Shown: positions 1 to 6,867 of the stretch, in pieces | Layout of the letters: every line of letters begins with the position of its first letter | How positions within the stretch are numbered: the stretch's first letter is position 1 | NCBI GenBank assembly: GCA_000432595.1 | Contig: HF996852.1 | Span: forward strand, 43,282-56,677 | Source of the DNA: Clostridium sp. CAG:710 | Lineage (GTDB): Bacteria > Bacillota_I > Bacilli_A > RF39 > UBA660 | Length of the DNA stretch: 13,396 nucleotides | Direction of reading: 5' to 3' | Program-made: the position numbers and the translations under genes | The notes under the pieces: model-generated | Seen by the model: only the letters and a program-made list of their open reading frames with translations | Told to the model about the DNA's origin: nothing | Database searches by the model: none

Positions 1-1
1 T

Positions 2-664
2 GAAAGGCCTAGGGAAAGACTTATTGCTTATGGTGTAGAAGCATTGTCTAATGAAGAATTACTTGCGATTATACTTAAGTCTGGGACAAGAAATAAGTCT
101 GTTAAGTCTCTTGCGTCTGAGGTATTAAATAATGCGGTAGAAATAGATAGATTAAAAGATTGTGGAATAAATTTACTTACAAGTATAAATGGTATTGGTG
201 AAACTAAAGCATGTGAGGTTTTGGCATCTATTGAACTGGGTAAAAGAATCTACTTAATAGGTCAAAAGAATAAATATAAAATTAAGACTTCTAAAGATGT
301 TTATAACTTAATGAAGTATGATTTATCATTAAAACAACAAGAGTATTTTTATTGCCTTTATCTAAATAATAAAAATGAGGTTTTAGAAAGGAAGTTATTG
401 TTTATGGGAACTGTTAATAAAAGTTTGGTTCATCCAAGAGAAGTGTTTAAATATGCTTATTTATCATCTGCTTCTGGAATAATTTGTATTCATAATCATC
501 CAAGTGGTGATGTTAATCCTTCAAGAGATGATATTATACTTACAGAAAAACTAGTTGAAATAGGTCGTATTCAAGCTATACCTATAATTGATCATATTAT
601 AGTTGGAGATGATTCCTATTATAGTATGGCTGAATCTCTTGATTTATTTGGAGGAAGAGTATGA
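2..664 (+). CDS. radC: RadC family JAB/MPN-domain protein, 5' end cut by window edge
   Basis: The reading frame is already open at base 2 and reads ERPRERLIAYGVEALSNEEL, the conserved N-terminal block of RadC. The gene therefore starts outside the window, and the TTG at 44 is an internal codon. A helix-hairpin-helix region (LTSINGIGETKA, about 172-210) precedes the C-terminal JAB/MPN domain. The metal site is visible as HNHPSG followed by SRDD (about 491-532), plus the upstream Glu in VHPREVF. Known members run to about 230 residues; 220 are visible here, so only about ten are missing. Family membership is firm. The historical DNA-repair role is not well supported, and the true substrate is unknown. 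The TGA stop overlaps the mreC ATG (ATGA), which implies translational coupling. In B. subtilis radC also stands just ahead of the mre genes. Confidence 0.93.
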   Translation, partial: ERPRERLIAYGVEALSNEELLAIILKSGTRNKSVKSLASEVLNNAVEIDRLKDCGINLLTSINGIGETKACEVLASIELGKRIYLIGQKNKYKIKTSKDVYNLMKYDLSLKQQEYFYCLYLNNKNEVLERKLLFMGTVNKSLVHPREVFKYAYLSSASGIICIHNHPSGDVNPSRDDIILTEKLVEIGRIQAIPIIDHIIVGDDSYYSMAESLDLFGGRV

Positions 665-1401
665 AAAAGAAGAATAATATATATAGATTAATTTTTATAT
701 TTGTTGCGATAATAGTTTTTTTTACAGTTTTATATTTTAGTTTGAATAAAAATGTATCTATAAGTTTTGGTGGTATAAGAGATTTATTATACAAACCATT
801 TTTATCTATTAAAAATAATCAGAGTGATATAGTTGGTAAAAATATTAATAATGAGTTAAAAATAGAAAATGAAGAATTAAAAAAATTGACGGGGGTGGGT
901 AATAGTCTTAGTGAATTTAAAAAAATTAATGCAACTATTATTGAAAGAAATGAGGCTTTTTGGTTGGATAAGTTAGTTCTTAATAAGGGAAAAAAGGATG
1001 GAGTTGATATAGGTGATGCAGTTGCAGTGGGGGAAGGGTTAATAGGAAGAATAACTAATATTACAAATAATACTTCTACCCTAAAATTAATAACTAGTAG
1101 TGATAATACAAATAAAATTTCTGTAAAGATTCGATATAAGGAAACATATATTTATAAAATATTACAAGTTGAGGGTAGTAATCTTGTTATAGTTGGGATT
1201 GATAATGAAATAGATCTAAATAATGATAGTGATAAAATAGTTCTTACTAGTGGCCTTAGTGATGTATATCCCAGTGGAATAACTATAGGGGTTATAAATA
1301 ATATAGTTAGTGATAAGTATGGTGTAAGTAAAAAAGCTTATGTATCTACAAGTGTTGATTTTGATTCTTTAAGATTTGTAAGTATATTATCAAGGGGTTA
1401 A
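661..1401 (+). CDS. mreC: Rod shape-determining protein MreC
   Basis: This 246-residue protein has one N-terminal membrane helix (about residues 8-28). A short Glu/Lys/Asn-rich coiled-coil-like stretch follows (about 55-85), then the beta-rich extracytoplasmic MreC domain. The diagnostic block is WLDKLVLNKGKKDGVDIGDAV followed by GLIGRI, and the late YPSGITIGVI segment is also typical. MreC links the elongation machinery (MreD, RodA, class B PBP) to cytoplasmic MreB filaments in rod-shaped cells. It overlaps radC by four bases and is followed one base later by mreD. The gene normally preceding mreC in this cluster, mreB, is absent here. Length is slightly below the usual 270-290 residues, mainly in the C-terminal tail. 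The family call is confident. Confidence 0.93.
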   Translation: MKKKNNIYRLIFIFVAIIVFFTVLYFSLNKNVSISFGGIRDLLYKPFLSIKNNQSDIVGKNINNELKIENEELKKLTGVGNSLSEFKKINATIIERNEAFWLDKLVLNKGKKDGVDIGDAVAVGEGLIGRITNITNNTSTLKLITSSDNTNKISVKIRYKETYIYKILQVEGSNLVIVGIDNEIDLNNDSDKIVLTSGLSDVYPSGITIGVINNIVSDKYGVSKKAYVSTSVDFDSLRFVSILSRG

Positions 1402-1402
1402 T

Positions 1403-1876
1403 ATGAAAATATTGATAATTATATTCTCATTGTTTTTAGATTTTTTATTATCTAATATTAATTATTCTTTGCTTTCTTATTTTTATCCCATGATTACTAT
1501 AACAACAATCGTATATTTATCTAATCTTTATACTAATCCAAATAGAAGTAACTATTATTTGCTTGTATTTTTAACATCAATTATATATGATTCTATTTTT
1601 GTTGGTAATTTATTAATAACTGTAAGTTCATTTATGATAGTTGCTATTTTAAATATGTTTTTAAAGCGTCATCTTAGAAGTAATCTATTTAATAATATAT
1701 TAATGCTTATTTTATCAATTATTTTATATGAGGTGTTTATATTATTATTACTTTTTGTAGTCGGATATAAAAGTTTTGAATTTAGTATGCTTTTGTATAA
1801 AATTACTCATTCATTATTATTAAACACTATATATATTGTTATAATGTTTTTAGTTCTAAAACCTAAAAAAGCTTAA
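1403..1876 (+). CDS. mreD: Rod shape-determining protein MreD
   Basis: This 157-residue, almost entirely hydrophobic protein has about five membrane segments and few charged residues outside short loops, as expected for MreD. Sequence conservation in the family is weak, so the call rests on size, hydrophobicity, a plausible N-terminal pattern (FSLFLDFLLSN) and its position directly after mreC. The ATG lies one base past the mreC stop, with an AAGGGG ribosome site inside the end of mreC. In the known complex MreD bridges MreC and the RodA/PBP2 synthase in the membrane. In B. subtilis minC and minD come next; here the next gene is spoIVFA. Confidence 0.87.
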   Translation: MKILIIIFSLFLDFLLSNINYSLLSYFYPMITITTIVYLSNLYTNPNRSNYYLLVFLTSIIYDSIFVGNLLITVSSFMIVAILNMFLKRHLRSNLFNNILMLILSIILYEVFILLLLFVVGYKSFEFSMLLYKITHSLLLNTIYIVIMFLVLKPKKA

Positions 1877-1898
1877 TAGTTATTATTAGGTGAATGTA

Positions 1899-2492
1899 AT
1901 GGATAAGAGTAAATTTTTAAATAAAAAAAATAATAGAAATGATGAAAACGAATTAAAAAAGTTTATAGTATCTTTTGTTAGTAAGTGCTTAGTATCTATA
2001 GCTATATTTTTATTACTACTTATAATATCTAATAAAAATATTAGTCTAAAGGAAAAAATAAATAATAAAGTATTTAAAAATAATATATCTTTTGCGACTA
2101 TAAATAGTTGGTGTAAGAATAAACTTGGTGGGATATTACCTTTTGATAAGGTAGTGGCACCTGATGTTAGTGTTTTTAATGAAAAACTTACATATAAGGA
2201 ACAAAGCCTTTACAAAGATGGAGTTAAGTTAACTGTTGAAGATAATTATTTGGTTCCAATTATAGAAAGCGGTATAGTTGTTTTTATGGGTGAGAAAGAA
2301 GAATATGGACAGACTGTTATTGTTCAACAAGTAAATGGAATTGATGTATGGTATTCAAATGTAGATACTAGTAATATATCGTTGTATCAATATTTGACAA
2401 AAGGTAATTTACTTGGGGAGGCAAAGTCTAATTATATATATATGGTATTTCAAAAAGATGGGAAGTTTTTAAATTATAAAGAATATATTTAG
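1899..2492 (+). CDS. spoIVFA: Stage IV sporulation protein FA (degenerate M23/LytM regulator of SpoIVFB)
   Basis: The protein has one membrane helix (about residues 22-43), a linker, and a C-terminal LytM/M23-like fold (about 110-197). Typical blocks are VVAPDVS, ESGIVVFMGEKEEYGQTVIVQQ and DVWYSNVDTSNISLYQYLTKGNLLG. The zinc ligands of active M23 peptidases (HxxxD and HxH) are absent, as in SpoIVFA. In B. subtilis SpoIVFA holds the protease SpoIVFB in a complex in the outer forespore membrane and is itself cut by SpoIVB. The neighbours support this: mreCD upstream, spoIVFB downstream. I chose ATG 1899 over GTG 1890 because AGGTGA at 1888-1893 is a good ribosome site five bases before 1899 and would overlap the GTG. 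The 197-residue product is shorter than the B. subtilis protein (about 260), mostly in the N-terminal region. Confidence 0.85.
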   Translation: MDKSKFLNKKNNRNDENELKKFIVSFVSKCLVSIAIFLLLLIISNKNISLKEKINNKVFKNNISFATINSWCKNKLGGILPFDKVVAPDVSVFNEKLTYKEQSLYKDGVKLTVEDNYLVPIIESGIVVFMGEKEEYGQTVIVQQVNGIDVWYSNVDTSNISLYQYLTKGNLLGEAKSNYIYMVFQKDGKFLNYKEYI

Positions 2493-2523
2493 TAGAATTT
2501 ATTTTCATCCACTTTTTATAATA
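2473..2523 (+). other. Probable 5' extension of spoIVFB using a non-canonical start (ATT 2473 or ATA 2476)
   Basis: The spoIVFB frame stays open back to a TAA at 2470-2472. Codons 2473-2523 read IIKNIFSRIYFHPLFII, which lines up with the conserved N-terminal KIHVHPFLWII stretch of B. subtilis SpoIVFB as I remember it. There is no ATG, GTG or TTG in the stretch. ATT 2473 lies seven bases after a GGGAAG ribosome-site-like run (2460-2465), and ATA 2476 lies ten bases after it. The segment overlaps the end of spoIVFA by 20 bases (2473-2492). A rare start codon, ribosome re-initiation, or a sequence error that changed an ATG are all possible. Confidence 0.55.
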
Positions 2524-3216
2524 ATGACTTTTATCGCATGTCTTAGTGGAGTTTTTAAAAGTTATTTAATTTTTACTGTTATTATAATAGTTCATGAGTT
2601 GGGTCACTTTATAACTGGTGTTGTTTTGGGATGGGAACCAGATAAAATATATATTTATCCATATGGTGGTTGTACTAAGTTTAATGAATCATTAAATAAA
2701 CCATTAATAGAAGAGCTATTAATATTAATTATGGGTCCAATAACGCAAATAACTTTTTATTTACTTATTAAAAATTTATTTAATTATGATGATTATATTT
2801 TATTTAAGAATTATAATTATGTATTACTTATATTTAATTTAATGCCTATATATACTTTAGATGGTGGTAGAATTCTTAATATTTTATTGTCTTACAAGAT
2901 TCCTTATAGAAAAACTATATCTTTATGTATATATGTATCTATACTTGTTATATTGTTTTTACTAACTAAAGTGGATTCTTTGATATTTTTAGTAGTTATA
3001 TTATTTTTAGTTAGTAAGTTAATAGATGAATATAAAAATATAGGCTTTTACTATAATAGATTTTTGCTTGAGAGAAGGTTAAAACCTACTAAATATAAAA
3101 AGCTAAAGGTAATAAGAAATATTAATGGTTTTTATAGAGATAAAAAGCATGTATTAAGAGGTAATAACAAGAGTTATACTGAAAAAGAGGTACTTAATAA
3201 ATATTTTAAATTATAG
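2524..3216 (+). CDS. spoIVFB: Stage IV sporulation protein FB, intramembrane metalloprotease (M50)
   Basis: This polytopic membrane protease has both active-site motifs of the site-2 protease family: HELGH (residues 24-28 from ATG 2524) and NLMPIYTLDGGR (about 105-116), which carries the third zinc ligand Asp. YPYGG after the first motif and the FLLERR segment near the C-terminus match SpoIVFB. In B. subtilis it releases mature sigma-K from pro-sigma-K in the mother cell membrane. The coordinates use the first ATG, but that start is doubtful. It has no ribosome site, and the frame upstream encodes residues that match the SpoIVFB N-terminus (see the 2473-2523 entry). The part after FLLER is only about 50 residues, so the CBS domain of the B. 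subtilis protein appears shortened. A terminator follows at 3219. Confidence 0.9.
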   Translation: MTFIACLSGVFKSYLIFTVIIIVHELGHFITGVVLGWEPDKIYIYPYGGCTKFNESLNKPLIEELLILIMGPITQITFYLLIKNLFNYDDYILFKNYNYVLLIFNLMPIYTLDGGRILNILLSYKIPYRKTISLCIYVSILVILFLLTKVDSLIFLVVILFLVSKLIDEYKNIGFYYNRFLLERRLKPTKYKKLKVIRNINGFYRDKKHVLRGNNKSYTEKEVLNKYFKL

Positions 3217-3218
3217 TG

Positions 3219-3252
3219 TGTCAAGTTTACATATGTTGCTTGACATTTTTTT
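3219..3252 (+). terminator. Rho-independent terminator of the radC-mreCD-spoIVFAB operon
   Basis: TGTCAAG (3219-3225) pairs perfectly with CTTGACA (3239-3245) across a 13-base loop, followed directly by seven T residues (3246-3252). It starts three bases after the spoIVFB stop. Confidence 0.85.
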
Positions 3253-3269
3253 GTACACTTTGTTATTAT
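3240..3269 (+). promoter_or_regulatory. Sigma-A-type promoter for the InlB-repeat gene, overlapping the preceding terminator
   Basis: A perfect -35 TTGACA (3240-3245) is followed by an 18-base spacer and an extended -10: TG, one base, then TATTAT (3264-3269). The -35 lies inside the right arm and first T-tract base region of the spoIVFAB terminator. Transcription would start near 3276, about 29 bases before the ATG. Confidence 0.75.
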
Positions 3270-3304
3270 GAAATTGTAATAATAAAGGAAGGTTTGGTGA
3301 ATAT

Positions 3305-4543
3305 ATGCAAGATAATAATAATACTTCATCAAATAAAAAAACTCTTTTCTTTGCGCTAGTGTGCGCTATTGTTCTTGCGGTTTTTGCATATACACAAGTA
3401 AGTATGAATATGGCAAATAATAAACCAAAAGAGTTAGAAGAAGAATCAAAAGAAGAAATTAATGGTGAAGATTTAAAAGCTTTGGATTATGTTCGGGAGC
3501 CTATTAAAGTGGATGGCAATCAAACAAAGGTAATTACTGCAGAAAAGAAAGAGAAAAAAGAAGTAGAGGAATCAAATGATTTAAAAATGAGTGCTCATTA
3601 TACATTGTCATTTGATACAAATGGTGGAGAAGAAATAGATGAACAAGTTTTATCTAATAATGAGGTTACTACTACAGTAATCCCAGTAAGGGAATCCTGG
3701 GTATTTGATGGCTGGTTTATTGATTCAGATTTAACTGAACCATTTATATTTGGTGGTGTATTAAAAGAAGATACTACTATTTATGCTAAATGGGTTAAGT
3801 ATGTTAAATTTGTTAATGAAGATTTTTGTATAAAGACTATAACCGCTAGAGAAGATGAGATTATCACATTGCCTACAGATCGGGACTTGATAGGTGTAAT
3901 AGAAGAAGATTTTATACTAAATTGGTTTTATGTAAAGGAAGATTTTAATAAGATATATATTACTAATAGTACAAAACTATCTGATTTAGATGAAGATAGT
4001 GATACGGCAACATTATATCTAGAAAAGATTCCAGCATTTTATTTATCTTTCTATTTAGATGAAAATAGTGATGAGTTTTATAGAAAGAAAGTAATTAATG
4101 ATCAAGTTATATCATTTGATGATGTAGATGAAAAATTAAAAGAGATTAATCCTGAAATTGATTTAACTACTGTCGGTTGGTATTATTATGATATAGATGG
4201 TAATAAATGTGATTTTTCAAAGAACAAAACTATTTCTACTGATATAACAAAGATATATTTATCTGATACGTACAAGATAATTTATTCTGAGGAAGATGAT
4301 GAAAAAGAAGAAGGATTAGTTCAAATAGATGAACAGAATGTGGCTCGTGATACTAAATTAACAGACATTTTAGATCCGGAAGAAAAAGATAATAAGGAGT
4401 TTGAAGGCTGGTTTATAATAGATAATGACATTTTAACTGATTCTAAACTTGAAGATGGAATGGTTATAAATAGGGATATGACGGTAGTAGGAAAGTGGAA
4501 GACTTCTTCTACTGAGTCTAATGAAGAAATGGTTGAAAAGTAA
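3305..4543 (+). CDS. Membrane-anchored protein with InlB B-type (Listeria-Bacteroides) repeats
   Basis: This 412-residue protein begins with a short cytosolic tail and one hydrophobic helix (about residues 14-31). A Glu/Lys-rich linker follows (about 40-95), then four InlB B-repeat-like units. Unit 1 (about 99-163) is textbook: YTLSFDTNGG, then FDGWFIDSDLTEPF and TTIYAKW. Unit 4 (about 323-399) keeps FEGWF and MTVVGKW. Units 2 and 3 are strongly diverged but keep NWFY and GWYYYD at the matching points. There is no LPXTG sorting signal and no clean lipobox, since Val precedes Cys20. The protein is therefore probably anchored by the uncleaved N-terminal helix and exposed outside the cell. These repeats are common in surface proteins of Bacillota, but a specific role cannot be read from the sequence. 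GGTGA (3296-3300) is the ribosome site. The gene has its own promoter and terminator. Confidence 0.82.
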   Translation: MQDNNNTSSNKKTLFFALVCAIVLAVFAYTQVSMNMANNKPKELEEESKEEINGEDLKALDYVREPIKVDGNQTKVITAEKKEKKEVEESNDLKMSAHYTLSFDTNGGEEIDEQVLSNNEVTTTVIPVRESWVFDGWFIDSDLTEPFIFGGVLKEDTTIYAKWVKYVKFVNEDFCIKTITAREDEIITLPTDRDLIGVIEEDFILNWFYVKEDFNKIYITNSTKLSDLDEDSDTATLYLEKIPAFYLSFYLDENSDEFYRKKVINDQVISFDDVDEKLKEINPEIDLTTVGWYYYDIDGNKCDFSKNKTISTDITKIYLSDTYKIIYSEEDDEKEEGLVQIDEQNVARDTKLTDILDPEEKDNKEFEGWFIIDNDILTDSKLEDGMVINRDMTVVGKWKTSSTESNEEMVEK

Positions 4544-4562
4544 GAAAATTCTTACTTTTTTT
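4536..4562 (+). terminator. Rho-independent terminator after the InlB-repeat gene
   Basis: AAAAGTAAG at the end of the gene pairs with CTTACTTTT (4551-4559) around a short A/T loop and runs into T residues to 4562. The stop codon TAA (4541-4543) lies within the left arm. Confidence 0.75.
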
Positions 4563-4630
4563 GTTTTAAAATAATTAATTATTATCATAATATAATGTCC
4601 ATAAAGGCTATATTGGACCCTTGATGAAAT

Positions 4631-4659
4631 TTGACAAAATGTGATTTTTGTGCTAAAAT
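4631..4659 (+). promoter_or_regulatory. Strong sigma-A promoter for the ankyrin-repeat gene
   Basis: Perfect -35 TTGACA (4631-4636), 17-base spacer, and -10 TAAAAT (4654-4659) preceded by an extended TG at 4651-4652. The predicted start site is near 4666. This excludes the in-frame ATG at 4660 as the translation start, because it would not be transcribed. Confidence 0.82.
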
Positions 4660-4695
4660 ATGAAACTGTCACGCGAAATAAGAGGTGTATTTATA

Positions 4696-5382
4696 ATGTT
4701 TTACGATGAGGCGAAAGCCATAGAATCTTGTATCGAGGACCCGTCCCTGATATTTGAACTTATTAAAGAAGGTCACTTTGAATTAGTTGACAAGTTATTA
4801 ACAAAAAAACTAGTTGATATTAATACATGTGATGAATCTGGAAACAATGTTTTAATGAGACTTTTAAAAAGAGGTCAATATGAATTAGTATTAAAACATA
4901 TGAAAAATAAGAAGCTTAATATAAATCATCAAAACTATGATGGTGATACATTCGCTCATATATTAGTTTCAATTAATTATGTAAATGTTCTTGAAATAAT
5001 TAAAGCATTAGTAAAAAATAAAGAATTTTTACCTAATATTAAAAATAATATGGGTGAGACAATACTTGATAAGTCAATTAATGATAACTATATATATACA
5101 ACAGTTAAAATACTTGAAGATAAGAGATTTAATAATATAGATATAGTTTCATTTAAAAACTTATACAAAACATACATTGAAACAAATAAATATGGTAAAT
5201 ATACTAAGTTAAATAACTTAGAGATAATTATTGATAGTCTTGATGAAAAAGCTTTAATGCCTAGTATGCAAAGATTAATTAATCTAATAAAAGAAAACTT
5301 TGAATACATCAAAGAAAGATTAATTAGTAATAAAAATACTGGTATTAGTGATTATATAAATGATGTAATTCAAACAGTATAG
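4696..5382 (+). CDS. Ankyrin-repeat protein, cytosolic, function unknown
   Basis: This 228-residue protein has no signal peptide or membrane helix. About three to four ankyrin-like repeats cover residues 13-145. The typical frame appears as VDINTCDESGNNVLMRLLKRGQYELV, then LNINHQNYDGDTFAHILVSINYVNVLEII, then LPNIKNNMGETILDKSI. The remaining C-terminal part (about 150-228) is helical and has no recognisable domain. Ankyrin repeats bind proteins, and the partner here cannot be deduced. I chose ATG 4696 because AGAGGTG (4681-4687) is a strong ribosome site at good spacing, and the alternative ATG 4660 lies upstream of the predicted transcription start. The gene is monocistronic, with a strong promoter and a terminator, so it is probably well expressed in growing cells. 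Confidence 0.78.
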   Translation: MFYDEAKAIESCIEDPSLIFELIKEGHFELVDKLLTKKLVDINTCDESGNNVLMRLLKRGQYELVLKHMKNKKLNINHQNYDGDTFAHILVSINYVNVLEIIKALVKNKEFLPNIKNNMGETILDKSINDNYIYTTVKILEDKRFNNIDIVSFKNLYKTYIETNKYGKYTKLNNLEIIIDSLDEKALMPSMQRLINLIKENFEYIKERLISNKNTGISDYINDVIQTV

Positions 5383-5406
5383 TGCTTAATTTTAAGCACT
5401 TTTTTC
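5381..5406 (+). terminator. Rho-independent terminator after the ankyrin gene
   Basis: AGTGCTTA (5381-5388) pairs perfectly with TAAGCACT (5393-5400) around a four-base loop, followed by six T residues (5401-5406). It overlaps the last two bases of the ankyrin gene stop codon. Confidence 0.88.
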
Positions 5407-5407
5407 T

Positions 5408-5435
5408 TTGATAAAATTAAAACTTATTGTATAAT
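5408..5435 (+). promoter_or_regulatory. Sigma-A promoter for miaB-ricA
   Basis: -35 TTGATA (5408-5413), 16-base spacer and perfect -10 TATAAT (5430-5435). The -35 begins two bases after the T-tract of the previous terminator. Transcription is expected to begin near 5442, just ahead of the miaB ribosome site. Confidence 0.72.
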
Positions 5436-5457
5436 CTATAAAGAAAGAAGTGATTTT

Positions 5458-6867
5458 ATGAACTTACCTAATTTAATAGAAGCAAGAAAAAGAAGCAAGG
5501 ATAAAGTAATAAAAGAGTTATATAGACAAAATATAAATGCTAAAGGTATTGGTGTTGGAAAAACATATCATGTAAAAACTTATGGCTGTCAAATGAATGA
5601 ACATGATAGTGAAAATATAAAAGCTTTATTAGAAGAGGTTGGATTTACTGAGGTTTCTAACTATGAAGATGCTGATTTAGTACTTTTAAATACATGTAGT
5701 ATTAGAGAAAATGCTCATAATAAAGCATTTGGTATGCTTGGTAGATTAAAACATTTAAAAGAGTCAAAACCTGATTTAGTAATTGGTTTATGTGGATGTA
5801 TGGCTCAAGAAGAGGGAGTAGTAGATGAGATATTAAAGAAGTATAAATATGTAAACTTTGTATTTGGTACTCATAATATTGATCACTTGCCTACATTACT
5901 TTTGGAAAATTTTAATAAGGGCAATCAAGTAATAGAGGTTTATAGTAACGAAGGGAATATAGTTGAGGATATTCCTGTTAAACGTGAAAATAAATTTAAG
6001 GCATATGTTAATATCATTTATGGTTGTGATAAATTCTGTACATATTGTATTGTTCCATTTACTAGAGGAAAACAAAGAAGTAGATATCCTGAGGATATTT
6101 TACGTGAAGTACGTGGATTAGTTAGGGATGGTTATAAAGAGGTTACTTTACTTGGTCAAAATGTTAATGCATATGGAAAAGATTTAGATATTAATTATAC
6201 TATGGAAAGCTTATTAGAAGATGTTAGTAAAACCGGTATTCCAAGAATAAGATTTGTTACTTCACATCCATGGGATTTTACTGATAAAATGATTGATGTA
6301 ATTGCAAAATATGATAATATAATGCCTTATATTCATCTACCGGTACAGTCAGGTAGTAGTAGAATACTTAAATTAATGGGTAGACGTTATACTAAAGAAG
6401 AATATTTAACTCTATTCCATAAAATAAGAGAGAAAATGCCACATTGTTCTATCTCAACAGATATAATAGTAGGTTTCCCTGGAGAAGAAGAGGAAGATTT
6501 TAATGAAACATTGGATTTAGTAAATGAATGTAAGTTTGATAATGCGTTTTCATTTATATATTCGCCAAGAGAAGGTACTGCAGCTGCGAGACTCGTAGAT
6601 AATATATCTTTAGAAGAAAAAGAAAAAAGACTCTATAAATTAAATGAGGTTTTAAATAAATATTTTAAAGAAAGTAATGATAAACTTTTGGGATGTGTTC
6701 TTCCTGTTTTAGTAGAGGGTAAAAATGAAAAAGGTAAACTTTTTGGATATACCGATACTAATAAACTTATTAATTTTGATGGAGATATTAGTTTAGTTGG
6801 CCAAATAGTTGATGTTAGGGTGGTTGATGCTAAAACTTGGAGTCTTGATGGTGAATTAGATGAATGA
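5458..6867 (+). CDS. miaB: tRNA-2-methylthio-N6-isopentenyladenosine37 synthase MiaB
   Basis: This is a full-length (469-residue) methylthiotransferase. The N-terminal UPF0004 domain has its three cluster cysteines in KTYGCQMNEHDSE (Cys44), LLNTCSIRE (Cys80) and GLCGCMAQ (Cys114). The radical-SAM domain has the CxxxCxxC motif YGCDKFCTYC (Cys190, 194, 197) followed by IVPFTRGKQRSR. A TRAM RNA-binding domain occupies about residues 400-466. The enzyme adds a methylthio group to i6A37 of tRNAs reading UNN codons, using two 4Fe-4S clusters and S-adenosylmethionine. The YGCDKFC/VPFTRGKQRSR pattern fits MiaB rather than the related MtaB or RimO. Its stop overlaps the next gene, ricA, by eight bases, the same pairing as in B. 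subtilis. Confidence 0.96.
   Translation: MNLPNLIEARKRSKDKVIKELYRQNINAKGIGVGKTYHVKTYGCQMNEHDSENIKALLEEVGFTEVSNYEDADLVLLNTCSIRENAHNKAFGMLGRLKHLKESKPDLVIGLCGCMAQEEGVVDEILKKYKYVNFVFGTHNIDHLPTLLLENFNKGNQVIEVYSNEGNIVEDIPVKRENKFKAYVNIIYGCDKFCTYCIVPFTRGKQRSRYPEDILREVRGLVRDGYKEVTLLGQNVNAYGKDLDINYTMESLLEDVSKTGIPRIRFVTSHPWDFTDKMIDVIAKYDNIMPYIHLPVQSGSSRILKLMGRRYTKEEYLTLFHKIREKMPHCSISTDIIVGFPGEEEEDFNETLDLVNECKFDNAFSFIYSPREGTAAARLVDNISLEEKEKRLYKLNEVLNKYFKESNDKLLGCVLPVLVEGKNEKGKLFGYTDTNKLINFDGDISLVGQIVDVRVVDAKTWSLDGELDE

Noticed and set aside
597..794. Short minus-strand open frame across the radC-mreC junction
   Set aside because: No ribosome site or promoter and fully antisense to two conserved genes; typical chance frame in AT-rich DNA. 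The same holds for those at 4433-4672, 5088-5312, 8556-8747 and 9328-9588 on the minus strand and 9918-10112 on the plus strand.
1890..1898. GTG 1890 as spoIVFA start
   Set aside because: The GTG is part of the AGGTGA ribosome site that serves ATG 1899.
1899..2492. Active M23 lysostaphin-type peptidase
   Set aside because: Zinc-binding histidines and aspartate are absent; with spoIVFB next to it, SpoIVFA fits.
4660..4695. In-frame ATG at 4660 as the ankyrin gene start
   Set aside because: It directly follows the -10 box (4654-4659) of a strong promoter, so it would not be in the mRNA; ATG 4696 has a strong ribosome site.
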